Source: an uncultured Anaerolineales bacterium (GTDB lineage Bacteria; Chloroflexota; Anaerolineae; Anaerolineales; Villigracilaceae). Taken from it: a DNA stretch of 13,526 nt. The stretch covers positions 1 through 13,526 of the forward strand of contig CALLJA010000586.1 in NCBI GenBank assembly GCA_938008865.1, read 5' to 3'. Below, piece by piece: positions 6,531-13,526 of the stretch. Both the position numbers and the translations under genes were made by a program. How positions within the stretch are numbered: position 1 is the stretch's first letter; each line of letters opens with the position of its first letter. The notes below the pieces were generated by a model. It saw nothing but the letters and a program-made list of their open reading frames with translations, ran no database searches and had not been told where the DNA came from.

Positions 6531-6569
6531 GGACAAAACCATATATATTTGTCCAATTTAGACAAAACC
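6531..6569 (+). promoter_or_regulatory. Operator-like palindrome and direct repeat in the leader
   Basis: A perfect 7-bp inverted repeat GGACAAA / TTTGTCC (6531-6537 and 6548-6554) spans an AT-only core. A direct copy of GACAAAACC occurs at 6532-6540 and 6561-6569, 29 bp apart, close to three helical turns. Position just downstream of the promoter suits a repressor site. The regulator is unknown. Confidence 0.4.
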
Positions 6570-6678
6570 GCCCCAATATGTCATACCATCTTGCATCGTT
6601 CGGACATTCCACTCCTCCCACCCTGTCAGGCCGCAACGACAACGACGGGGTCTTTTTGTCGGAGCACGGGGCCGTCAG

Positions 6679-7203
6679 ATGAAACAAGCCGCATCCGTCA
6701 CTGGGACCGCCTACAGCCTCCGTCCGATGGACGCAGACGATCAAAGGCTTGCGTTCCAGATCTACGCCAGCACGCGCGCGGAAGAAATGGCCCTGGTGCC
6801 GTGGACGGATGAACAGAAAGAGGCCTTCCTGACGATGCAATTCAACGCCCAAAGCGCGCATTACAGCAAGTTCAATCCCACCGCCGAGTATTCGATCATC
6901 CTGTGCGGCGGACAGGCGGCGGGACGCCTCATCATGGAGCGCTCGCCCCGCGAGATCGTCGTCATGGATATCGCCCTGCTGCCCCAATTCCGCGGGCATG
7001 GGGTGGGGACTACCATCCTGCAAGATCACATGGACGAAGCCCGCCAGGCCGGCCTGCCGCTGGTCTTGCGGGTCGAATTTTTTAATCCCGCCATCCGCCT
7101 GTATACGCGGCTTGGTTTCGTGAAGACAAAAGAGGTCAATAGCGTATACCATGAGATGGTCTGGGACCCGAAACAGCCCCATTCTGCAACTAAGACAACA
7201 TAG
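6679..7203 (+). CDS. GNAT-family N-acetyltransferase
   Basis: A 174-aa cytoplasmic acetyl-CoA-dependent acetyltransferase. Motif A with the pyrophosphate-binding loop is Q103-F-R-G-H-G-V-G110, preceded by the strand 'VVMDIALLP'. Motif B is N136-P-A-I-R-L-Y-T-R-L-G-F, with the Tyr that often acts as general acid. The N-terminal half ('YSLRPMDADDQRLAFQIYASTR') is the usual first strand and helices. The substrate cannot be told from sequence. The ribosome site is weak (GGGG, 7 nt before the ATG). It is the first gene of a tight same-strand run with a DUF6916-like gene (5 nt gap) and three tail-collar genes. This hints that it modifies those proteins or is a conserved passenger of the locus, which is inference. 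Confidence 0.85.
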   Translation: MKQAASVTGTAYSLRPMDADDQRLAFQIYASTRAEEMALVPWTDEQKEAFLTMQFNAQSAHYSKFNPTAEYSIILCGGQAAGRLIMERSPREIVVMDIALLPQFRGHGVGTTILQDHMDEARQAGLPLVLRVEFFNPAIRLYTRLGFVKTKEVNSVYHEMVWDPKQPHSATKTT

Positions 7204-7208
7204 ACATC

Positions 7209-7508
7209 ATGCCTTTCATCGAACTTCATCCCCCCATGCTGACCGGGCAGTTGGGCGCGTCCTTCGAGGTATGCGACCTGCCGCCCGCCCCGTTTCAAAT
7301 CACGTTGAAGGGAGTGGTCGAGCACACCCGGAGCGAGCGCCACGAAGCCTTTTCCGTGTTCTTCCTTGGCCCCCTGGAGCGGTTCATCCCGCAGGGAATC
7401 CACACGCTCAGGCACGCCGAACTGGGCGAATTGGAAATCTTCCTCGTGCCTGTCGCCCAACACGCTGACGCGTTCGAGTACGAAGCCGTCTTCAATTACA
7501 TTCGCTAG
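7209..7508 (+). CDS. DUF6916-like small protein
   Basis: A 99-aa protein that I match by pattern to the DUF6916 family, which has no known activity. It is a compact all-beta-looking chain: MPFIELHPPMLTGQLGASFEV, then strands such as 'PFQITLKGVVEH', 'EAFSVFFLGPLERFIPQGIHTL' and 'GELEIFLVPVAQ', ending 'YEAVFNYIR'. It has no signal peptide, transmembrane segment or cysteine pair beyond a single Cys. Members are commonly seen next to tail-collar (microcystin-dependent) proteins, as here: 5 nt after the GNAT gene and 20 nt before the first collar gene. A structural or chaperone role for the collar proteins is plausible but unproven. Confidence 0.72.
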   Translation: MPFIELHPPMLTGQLGASFEVCDLPPAPFQITLKGVVEHTRSERHEAFSVFFLGPLERFIPQGIHTLRHAELGELEIFLVPVAQHADAFEYEAVFNYIR

Positions 7509-7528
7509 CAGAAAATCGGAGGAACAAA

Positions 7529-8026
7529 ATGTCAGAACCCTTCCTGGGCGAGATCAAGATCATGGCCTTCAACTATGCGCCGCGAGGATGGGCGCTGTGC
7601 AACGGACAGCAGTTGCCTATCAACCAGAACCAGGCGCTGTTTGCCTTGCTCGGCACCACCTACGGCGGCAACGGTCAGACGACCTTCGCCCTGCCCGACC
7701 TGCGCGGGCGCACCCCGCTGCACCACGGGGCGCAGTTCACACAGGGCCAGGTGGTCGGTGAAACAGCGCACACCCTGAACACTTCGGAGATGCCTGCGCA
7801 CACCCACACCCTCAGCGGCAGTTCCACCCAGGGGACGATCAACGCACCGGTCGGGGCGCTGCCTGGCAAGAGCGCCCAAAACGCCTACGGAGCCACCAAC
7901 CTGGTTGCCATGAATCCCGCCGTGGTAACCAACACCGGCGGGTCGCAGCCGCATAACAATCTGCAGCCCTACCTGGTGCTGAATTTCTGCATTGCCCTGC
8001 AGGGCATTTTCCCCAGCCAGAACTAA
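7529..8026 (+). CDS. Tail-collar domain protein 1 (microcystin-dependent protein / MdpB-like)
   Basis: A 165-aa protein of the phage tail-collar family. The N-terminal collar domain (~5-62) shows the family pattern: 'FLGEIKIMAFNYAPRGWALCNGQ', then 'LFALLGTTYGGNGQTTFALPDLRGR'. The middle has His-rich 'EMPAHTHTLSGS', and the C-terminus has 'GGSQPHNNLQPYLVLNFCIALQGIFPSQN', a trimerising fibre-tip-like end in related phage proteins. It has no signal peptide. GGAGG at 7518-7522 sets the start. It is the first of three paralogues separated by 10-14 nt. The name comes from a cyanobacterial homologue; the biological role outside phages is not established. Confidence 0.88.
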   Translation: MSEPFLGEIKIMAFNYAPRGWALCNGQQLPINQNQALFALLGTTYGGNGQTTFALPDLRGRTPLHHGAQFTQGQVVGETAHTLNTSEMPAHTHTLSGSSTQGTINAPVGALPGKSAQNAYGATNLVAMNPAVVTNTGGSQPHNNLQPYLVLNFCIALQGIFPSQN

Positions 8027-8036
8027 GGAGAACAAC

Positions 8037-8552
8037 ATGGGCACTCCCTATATCGGTGAAATTCGGATCTTCGCAGGAAACTTTCCGCCTGTGGGTTGGA
8101 TGTTCTGTGAAGGACAATTGATTTCCATCGCTGAAAATGAGGCTTTATTCAATTTGATCGGCACCACCTACGGCGGCGACGGACAGGAGACCTTTGGCCT
8201 GCCCGACCTGCGAGGACGGATCCCGGTCCACATGGGCACGAACCAGGGGAATACCTTCGTGCTGGGCCAAATGAGCGGGACGGAGACCGTCACCCTGGCG
8301 GTAAACCAGATCCCGCTGCACACGCACGCGGCGCTGGGCTCCGGCGACAACGGCCAGCAATCCAATCCAGCCAACCTGATGCCGGCCCGCGTAACCGGCA
8401 ACGACATCTACGGCTTCGACACGCCCTACGTCAACATGGCCAACAACATGATCGCCCCGGTCGGGGGCAGTCAGCCGCACGAAAACATGCAGCCCTTCCT
8501 GTGCGTCAGTTTCATCATTTCTCTGTACGGCATCTATCCATCCCCCAGCTAA
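8037..8552 (+). CDS. Tail-collar domain protein 2 (MdpB-like)
   Basis: A 171-aa paralogue of the preceding protein: 'YIGEIRIFAGNFPPVGWMFCEGQ', 'LFNLIGTTYGGDGQETFGLPDLRGRIPVHMG', 'NQIPLHTHAALGS' and the closing 'GGSQPHENMQPFLCVSFIISLYGIYPSPS'. The collar core, the LPDLRGR strand and the PHxNxQP motif are all retained, while the middle (about 75-140) diverges most, as in receptor-facing parts of fibre tips. AAGGAG at 8025-8030, 6 nt before the ATG, selects this start over an earlier in-frame ATG at 7992 inside the upstream gene. It has no signal peptide. The three paralogues probably arose by tandem duplication and may form hetero-oligomers. Confidence 0.88.
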   Translation: MGTPYIGEIRIFAGNFPPVGWMFCEGQLISIAENEALFNLIGTTYGGDGQETFGLPDLRGRIPVHMGTNQGNTFVLGQMSGTETVTLAVNQIPLHTHAALGSGDNGQQSNPANLMPARVTGNDIYGFDTPYVNMANNMIAPVGGSQPHENMQPFLCVSFIISLYGIYPSPS

Positions 8553-8566
8553 CCAGGAGCAACGAT

Positions 8567-9088
8567 ATGTCAGACCCCTTTGTGGCTGAGATCCGCATTT
8601 TCGCGTTCAATTTTCCCCCCAGCGGCTGGGCTTTTTGCAATGGGCAATTGATGCCCATTTCGCAGAACACGGCCCTGTTCTCGCTGCTGGGCACCACATA
8701 CGGCGGAGACGGCAAGTCCACCTTTGCCCTGCCGGACTTGCAGGACAACGCCGTCATGCACCACGGACAGGGCCCCGGCCTCTCGCTGCGTGATCTCGGT
8801 GAAATCGGCGGGGCCAGTTCGGTGACTCTGCTGCAAAGCGAGATCCCGTCTCATACGCATCAGTACCAGGCCGCGGATGTCGCCGCCGACAGCCCCATCC
8901 CGACGGGCGCCCTGCTGGCCGCGCCTTCGAGCGACAATCTCTACGCCCCAAGCGGATCTCCCCTGGTGGCCCTCTCGCCCACCGCGCTGGCAGTCTCCGG
9001 CGGCGGCCTTCCGCACAATAACATGCAGCCCAGCCTGGTCTTGAACTTTTGCATTGCCATGCAGGGTATTTTTCCGCCCAGGTCATAA
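8567..9088 (+). CDS. Tail-collar domain protein 3 (MdpB-like, divergent strand)
   Basis: A 173-aa third paralogue: 'FVAEIRIFAFNFPPSGWAFCNGQ', 'LFSLLGTTYGGDGKSTFALPDL', 'SEIPSHTHQYQAADVAADS' and the end 'GGGLPHNNMQPSLVLNFCIAMQGIFPPRS'. It departs from its sisters right after the collar: the usual LPDLRGR is LPDLQDN. The SQPH motif is also LPH. The start at 8567 is set by AGGAG (8555-8559), 7 nt upstream. An earlier in-frame ATG at 8501 lies within the preceding gene and lacks a site. It is followed by 97 nt before the giant gene, the largest gap in this run. A cytoplasmic or non-classically exported fibre protein is likely. Confidence 0.87.
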   Translation: MSDPFVAEIRIFAFNFPPSGWAFCNGQLMPISQNTALFSLLGTTYGGDGKSTFALPDLQDNAVMHHGQGPGLSLRDLGEIGGASSVTLLQSEIPSHTHQYQAADVAADSPIPTGALLAAPSSDNLYAPSGSPLVALSPTALAVSGGGLPHNNMQPSLVLNFCIAMQGIFPPRS

Positions 9089-9130
9089 CGAGACACACGA
9101 GGGCGGACTTCCGCTTAGGTAACTCCCCTT

Positions 9131-9151
9131 GCGGCCGCACAAACAGGCCGC
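9131..9151 (+). other. GC hairpin ahead of the giant gene
   Basis: GCGGCC and GGCCGC are separated by 9 nt. A smaller stem GCGGA / TCCGC occurs at ~9104-9115. Neither is followed by a T-run, so they look more like leader structure or a partial attenuator than a terminator. They could lower expression of the giant protein relative to the collar proteins. Confidence 0.3.
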
Positions 9152-9185
9152 GCATTGATCGGTATCTTTCAAAAAGGAGCAGGTT

Positions 9186-12100
9186 ATGGGTCAAAAATAT
9201 GCCAGGCAGGTAAACATCCGCGCAGGCGCATTCTGGAAACGCGCCCTGTCCGTATTTCTGTTCGTCATCATCGCCGCGCTGGCCAGTTACACGGTCGTGC
9301 GCGCGGCGGTGGCCTTATCCGCAACAATGGTCGATACTCTCATCGACAGCGATAGCGACGGAAAGGCCGATCCGGGTGAGTTCATCGACTACACGACGGT
9401 CATCACCAACAGCGGCAGCACCGACGCAACCAGTGTGGAGTTCGACAGCAACCCAGACGCGAACACCACCTTCGTGGCTGGGTCGATTGCGGCTTCGGCA
9501 GTGGCGCTCAACGACGCCTATCCCGAGACCGTGCTGGGCAATGTCTCGGTCGATTCGGCGCTGATCTCTTTCAGCGTTTTGTCGAACGACTATCTGGGCC
9601 AGAACTCCACTGCCACCATCGCGACATACGATGCCACCAGCGCCCAGGGCGGCCAGGTCAACATGGCTCCCAGCGGACAGTTCACGTACAACCCGCCAGC
9701 CGGCTTCGAGGGCGCCGACACGTTCACGTACACCCTGTCCGATAACCCGAATGCTCCCAGCGCGGCCTCGAACCGTACCGGCACCGTGACGATCAACGTC
9801 AGCGGCATGGTCTGGTTCGTGAATAACAACGCCGCCGCCTGCACAAGCGCGGGCTGCGGACGGCTCTCCAACCCGTTCAGCACGCTGGCGGCCTTCAACT
9901 CGTTCAATGACGGGACCGGCAACCACCCGGCCGCCAACGACAGCATCTTCATCTACGAAAGCGCCACGCAGTACACCGGCGCGCTGGCGCTCTTGAGCGG
10001 CCAGAAGCTGATCGGCCAGGACGCCACCGCCTCCCTGTCCACCATCAGCGGACTGACCCCGCCCAGCAGCAGCCCGGCCTTCCCAGCCATGAACAGCGCC
10101 AACGGCACGGTCGTCAACCTCGGCGGCACGGTGACGCTCAACACCAACACTACCGTGCGCGGGCTGCAAATCAACTCCACCACCAGCACCGGTCTGGCCG
10201 ACCCGGCCGGGGCCATCAGCGGCGTGGCTGTAAGCGATATCAGCATCTCCTCGACCACCGGCACCGCTGTCAACCTTTCCAACACCAGCGGTACGCTGAC
10301 CTTCAAGAGTATTTCAGCCAACGGCGGCACCAACGGCATTTCGCTTGCAAGCACCAGCGGCAGTTTCACCGTCACCGGCAGCGGCAGCGCGGGCAGCGGC
10401 GGCACCATCCAGAACACGGCTTCCGATGCCATCAAATTGTCCTCGGCGCAAAACGTCAGCCTGGCTTACATGAATATCACCAACGCCGCCAGCAGCACGA
10501 CCAATGCCAGTTGTAACTTCGTTTCGGTTTCGACCGTGTGCGAGGCGGGCGTCGAACTTTCCAGCACGACCAGTGTGACGCTGAACAACTTCGTGATCGA
10601 CCACAACGGCGGCGGCATGGTGGGCGTGGCCGGCCTAAACGTCAACGGCCTGACCATCACCAACAGCACTATCCGCGAGATCGGTGACACCGACAGCGAG
10701 TCGGGCATTCTGCTGCAAAACCTGAGCGGCATCGTCCTTCTCCAGGACCTGACCGTGGATACGGTGCAGGAGTTCGGCATCCGCATCTACCAGCCGAGCG
10801 GGTCGGGCAACCCCTCTGCCACGCTCAGGCGGGTCACGATCCAGAACAATACCGGCACCTTCGGGGAAAGCGCGCTCTCGGTGCGCGTCGAGGGCGGAAC
10901 ATCCACCTTCCTGGTGGACGATAGCGACTTCATCGACACGGGCGGCATGGGCATCGACGGCCAGGCGGGCGGCAACGCGGGCGCCACGCTCAATATGACG
11001 GTCCAGAACAGCCAGTTCCTGCGCAACCTGGCACTGCCTCACGCGATCACCTTCACCACCCAGGGCAACGCGGTTGGCAAGGCCAAATTCACCGGCAACA
11101 CGACCACCAGTTCCACCACGGACAGCACGTCGTCCATGGCCTTCGACTTCGACGCCTCCGATAATTCGGCGCTCGACGCCACCGTGACCGGCAACACCAG
11201 CAATGTCACCTTCGGCACCGGGCTGGAGTTCATCGTCAACGACTTCGCTGTGGGCAAACTGCTTGCCAGCGGCAACACCATCAATCTCGACCCGACCAGC
11301 GTGAACGCCTCCAACCAGGCGGGCATGAACTTCCAGGCCCGTTCGGTGGTCACGGCTAGTTCCACGGGGCAGTTACACCTGACCCTGAGCAACAACACCA
11401 TCACCGGCATTAACGCCACCACATTCGGTTTCCAGGGCATGAACTTCCAATCGGGTTCGAGCACCGGGACCCATGCCCAACTGGTGTGCGCGGCCATCAA
11501 CAACAACACCGTCAACGGAACGGCGCCCGCCACCAAGGCCTTTGCGCTACGCCAGCGCACGGGCACCACCTTCCAGATCCCGGGCGTTTCCTCGGGCACA
11601 GTGGAAGCCAGCGTGGAAAGCTACATCCAGGGCAATAACCCGGGCGGGTCCTTTAGCGGGGCCGCCGATGTGGCAAGCGTAGGCGGCACGACCATCATCA
11701 ACTACACCAGCGGATCCTGTGCGCTTCCCGCTGATCCCCCGCTGGCTGCACTGGAGAACGATAACCTGGCCGCGCACATGCGCGGATCTCAGGCCGCCAG
11801 GACAGAGGAAACCCAGCCCGCACAGCGCTCCGCCGATACGACCGGCATCGGACCGCGCTTCTTCGGCGTGCGCCCCGCGCCCCAGCCTGCGGGCGGCATC
11901 GTCAACGTGGCGGTCGGGACCCTGCCGGCTGGCAAGAGCGTGACCATCAAGTTCCGTGTCCTCGTCAACGGACCGGCCCTGCCGCTTGGCACGACCCAGA
12001 TCTCGACCCAGGGCACGGTCAGCGCCACCAACGGGACCAGCACCCTGACCGATGACCCCGCCCTCGGCGGCGCCAGCGACCCGACCATCACACCTGTGGA

Positions 12101-13526
12101 CCGTCCGGACACCACGATCGTCTCCATCGCCCGCGGCAGCGCCAACCCGACCAACGCCGCTTCTGTTTCGTGGACCGTGACCTTCGCCAATTCCACGAGC
12201 GGGCTGACCAGCAGCAATTTCTCCCTGGTCAACAGCGGGTTGGGCGGCGCACCTGCCATCAGCAGCGTCACGCCGGTCGGCGGTTCACCCGCCGCCCAGT
12301 GGACCGTGACTGCCAGCGCCGGCAGCGGCAACGGCACGCTCGGCCTGAATCTGGTGAACGACAGCGGGCTGGCCCACGACGTGACCAACCAGCCGTACAC
12401 GGGCGAGGTCTATACCATCGACCGGGTTCCCCCGTCCACCATCTCCTTCACGCGCCAGACACCGGCCACCAGTCCTACCAACGCCGACACGCTGATCTTC
12501 CGCGCCACCTTCAGTGAAGATGTGAGCGGGGTGGATACCACCGACTTTTCGGTCAGCGGCAGCACTGCCACCGCCACCAGCGTGAGCCCTGTCAGCGCGA
12601 GCGTGTACGACGTCACCGTCTCGGGCGGCGACCTGGCAGGCCTGGACGGCACCGTGGGTATCAACTTCGCCCCGGCCATGAACATCACCGACCTGGCGGG
12701 TAACGCGCTGCCCAACACCGCGCCATCCGTCAACCAGACCTACGTGCTGGATAATACCCCGCCCAGCACCATCTCCTTCACGCGCCAGACGCCATCCGCC
12801 AGCCCGACCAATGCCGATACGCTGGTATTCCGCGTCACCTTCAGCGAAGGTGTGACGGGTGTGGGCACCGCCGACTTCGCCGTCAGCGGAACCACCGCCA
12901 CCCCGAGCGGCGTGGCAACCGTCAGCGCAAGCGTGTATGACGTTACCATTTCGGGCGGGGACCTGGCAAGTTTCAACGGGGTGGTCGGCCTCAACTTCAG
13001 CGGCGCGCCCAGCATCATCGACCAGATCGGCAACCCGCTGCCCGGCACCGAGCCCACCCTCGACGAAACCTATACGGTCGATAACATCGCGCCAGTGGTC
13101 AGCTTCAGTTCCACCCCGGCCGACCCGACCTCGCAGACTTCTTACAACTTCGATTTCAACGCCAACGAAGCGGTCAGCGGCTATACCTGCACCCTTCAAT
13201 CGGGCCTTGGCGTCTTGAGCGGGCCCGAAGCATGCGTCTCGCCGGTCACCGGCAGTGTCGGGGTGGACGAAACCTACACCTTCCAGGTCAGCGCGACCGA
13301 TCTGGCTGGCAACAGCGGCAACGCCTCGTACACCTGGACGGTGGAAACGGTCCAGCCCAATGTGAGCATCAACAAGGCGGCCGGCCAGGCCGACCCGGCC
13401 AATAGCGGCCCGATCAACTTCACGGTCGTGTTCGATGAACCGGTGACCGACTTTTTGACCGGCGACGTGACCTTGGGCGGCTCGACCGGCGCGACCACTG
13501 CCACCGTCAGCGAGGTCCTGCCCAAC
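9186..13526 (+). CDS. Giant secreted beta-helix / Ig-like repeat surface protein (3' end outside window)
   Basis: An uninterrupted frame of 1447 codons that is still open at the right edge. AAGGAG at 9174-9179 lies 6 nt before the ATG. Residues 1-~41: long basic n-region and hydrophobic core (LSVFLFVIIAALASYTVV), a Sec signal peptide. ~46-96: DUF11-like, with a calcium-loop-like DSDSDGKADPGE at 54-65. ~97-206: cadherin/Ig-like ('VLSNDYL', 'GQFTYNPPAGFEGADTFTYTLSD'). ~208-280: a conserved adhesin entry (WFVNNN, Cys219/Cys224, KLIGQD). ~280-845: right-handed parallel beta-helix, rich in Asn/Thr/Gly/Ser ladders. ~898-970: second DUF11-like segment ('GTLPAGKSVTI'). From ~972: Ig-like repeats whose first linkers read VDR, IDR and LDN, ending in VDN and VET (about 107, 110, 110 and 88 aa, then a partial one). 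Likely a cell-surface adhesin or fibre; the anchor would be in the missing C-terminus. Confidence 0.88.
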   Translation, partial: MGQKYARQVNIRAGAFWKRALSVFLFVIIAALASYTVVRAAVALSATMVDTLIDSDSDGKADPGEFIDYTTVITNSGSTDATSVEFDSNPDANTTFVAGSIAASAVALNDAYPETVLGNVSVDSALISFSVLSNDYLGQNSTATIATYDATSAQGGQVNMAPSGQFTYNPPAGFEGADTFTYTLSDNPNAPSAASNRTGTVTINVSGMVWFVNNNAAACTSAGCGRLSNPFSTLAAFNSFNDGTGNHPAANDSIFIYESATQYTGALALLSGQKLIGQDATASLSTISGLTPPSSSPAFPAMNSANGTVVNLGGTVTLNTNTTVRGLQINSTTSTGLADPAGAISGVAVSDISISSTTGTAVNLSNTSGTLTFKSISANGGTNGISLASTSGSFTVTGSGSAGSGGTIQNTASDAIKLSSAQNVSLAYMNITNAASSTTNASCNFVSVSTVCEAGVELSSTTSVTLNNFVIDHNGGGMVGVAGLNVNGLTITNSTIREIGDTDSESGILLQNLSGIVLLQDLTVDTVQEFGIRIYQPSGSGNPSATLRRVTIQNNTGTFGESALSVRVEGGTSTFLVDDSDFIDTGGMGIDGQAGGNAGATLNMTVQNSQFLRNLALPHAITFTTQGNAVGKAKFTGNTTTSSTTDSTSSMAFDFDASDNSALDATVTGNTSNVTFGTGLEFIVNDFAVGKLLASGNTINLDPTSVNASNQAGMNFQARSVVTASSTGQLHLTLSNNTITGINATTFGFQGMNFQSGSSTGTHAQLVCAAINNNTVNGTAPATKAFALRQRTGTTFQIPGVSSGTVEASVESYIQGNNPGGSFSGAADVASVGGTTIINYTSGSCALPADPPLAALENDNLAAHMRGSQAARTEETQPAQRSADTTGIGPRFFGVRPAPQPAGGIVNVAVGTLPAGKSVTIKFRVLVNGPALPLGTTQISTQGTVSATNGTSTLTDDPALGGASDPTITPVDRPDTTIVSIARGSANPTNAASVSWTVTFANSTSGLTSSNFSLVNSGLGGAPAISSVTPVGGSPAAQWTVTASAGSGNGTLGLNLVNDSGLAHDVTNQPYTGEVYTIDRVPPSTISFTRQTPATSPTNADTLIFRATFSEDVSGVDTTDFSVSGSTATATSVSPVSASVYDVTVSGGDLAGLDGTVGINFAPAMNITDLAGNALPNTAPSVNQTYVLDNTPPSTISFTRQTPSASPTNADTLVFRVTFSEGVTGVGTADFAVSGTTATPSGVATVSASVYDVTISGGDLASFNGVVGLNFSGAPSIIDQIGNPLPGTEPTLDETYTVDNIAPVVSFSSTPADPTSQTSYNFDFNANEAVSGYTCTLQSGLGVLSGPEACVSPVTGSVGVDETYTFQVSATDLAGNSGNASYTWTVETVQPNVSINKAAGQADPANSGPINFTVVFDEPVTDFLTGDVTLGGSTGATTATVSEVLPN
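12420..13079 (+). repeat. Two 330-bp tandem Ig-domain units
   Basis: Two in-frame units, 12420-12749 and 12750-13079, each encode a 110-aa Ig-like module (resembling Big_12-type bacterial Ig domains). A 24-bp stretch is identical in both (12437-12460 and 12767-12790), and long blocks such as that encoding SASVYDVT.SGGDLA are close copies with mostly silent changes. The flanking modules (~12099-12419 and ~13080-13343) are clearly more diverged, so this pair is the most recent duplication. Confidence 0.75.

Larger units (their letters stand above)
6175..6678. other. 500-nt intergenic region between divergent transcription units
   Basis: I find no convincing gene here. From left to right it contains the leader of the minus-strand Tat gene, a 211-bp inverted-repeat-bounded element (6261-6471), and an AT-rich island (about 6430-6600) with a promoter and operator-like repeats. 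It ends in a GC-rich leader containing a weak 6-bp stem (CGACAA 6637-6642 / TTGTCG 6656-6661) before the GNAT gene. Open frames across it have Cys/Arg/Ser-rich, low-quality translations. Confidence 0.6.

Noticed and set aside
6161..6565. Open frame of 134 codons on the minus strand in the intergenic region
   Set aside because: It runs through the inverted-repeat element and the AT-rich promoter, gives a Cys/Ser-rich translation without domain character, and has no ribosome site.
7209..9088. Prophage or tailocin remnant
   Set aside because: Only collar-domain proteins and a DUF6916-like protein are present. No tube, sheath, baseplate, capsid, portal, terminase, integrase or lysis gene is seen, and MdpB-like proteins are widespread outside phages.
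9101..9151. Rho-independent terminator between collar 3 and the giant gene
   Set aside because: The stems are short and no T-run follows; kept only as possible leader structure.
12420..13079. CRISPR-like or intergenic repeat array
   Set aside because: The repeats are long, in frame and encode protein modules; there are no short repeats with unique spacers.
9315..13525. Many long open frames on the minus strand opposite the giant gene (e.g. 9315-10169, 12285-13199)
   Set aside because: They are mirrors of a GC-rich, compositionally biased coding frame, lack ribosome sites and recognisable domains, and conflict with an intact 1447-codon frame that has a signal peptide and recognised modules.

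Overview
This is a GC-rich bacterial window with short intergenic gaps, purine-rich Shine-Dalgarno sites and rho-independent terminators. The gene styles (YqeC-MocA molybdenum hydroxylase accessory proteins, bPH-type membrane protein, tandem tail-collar 'microcystin-dependent' proteins, a giant Ig/beta-helix surface protein) suggest a Chloroflexota (Anaerolineae-like) genome. That assignment is inference from memory of such genomes, with no marker gene to prove it. No rRNA, tRNA, CRISPR array or transposase is visible.

Left part (1-5832), all on +. A small helical protein with a C-terminal zinc ribbon is followed 3 nt later by a putative Ig-domain lipoprotein. Next comes a YqeC-MocA fusion, probably on a leaderless mRNA, overlapping by 14 nt a second, free-standing MocA-like nucleotidyltransferase. 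Both would act in maturation and cytidylylation of the molybdenum cofactor for xanthine-dehydrogenase-type or selenium-dependent hydroxylases. Two small genes follow: a 92-aa helical protein and a two-TM PH-domain membrane protein that ends at a hairpin. A lipid kinase of the DAG kinase/YegS family and a PlsC-like acyltransferase then lie 1 nt apart and probably form a phospholipid (phosphatidate) operon, closed by a strong terminator at 5802-5832. That terminator may also serve the convergent gene on the minus strand.

Middle (5851-6678). A minus-strand gene encodes a 107-aa Tat-exported protein with two Asp-box motifs. It is followed by a roughly 500-nt non-coding stretch. This holds a 211-bp element with 16-bp perfect terminal inverted repeats (6261-6471), then an AT-rich island with a clear sigma70-like promoter and a palindrome/direct-repeat cluster that looks like an operator.

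Right part (6679-13526), all on +, apparently one transcription unit: GNAT acetyltransferase, DUF6916-like protein, three consecutive tail-collar (MdpB-like) proteins, and a giant secreted protein that is still open at the right edge after 1447 codons. The giant protein runs: signal peptide, DUF11-like domain with a calcium-loop-like motif, cadherin/Ig-like domain, long right-handed beta-helix, a second DUF11-like stretch, then Ig-like repeats of about 110 aa. No capsid, terminase, sheath, baseplate or lysis genes accompany the collar genes. This looks like a dedicated surface or extracellular fibre/adhesin locus rather than a prophage, and it is the best candidate here for an under-described system.
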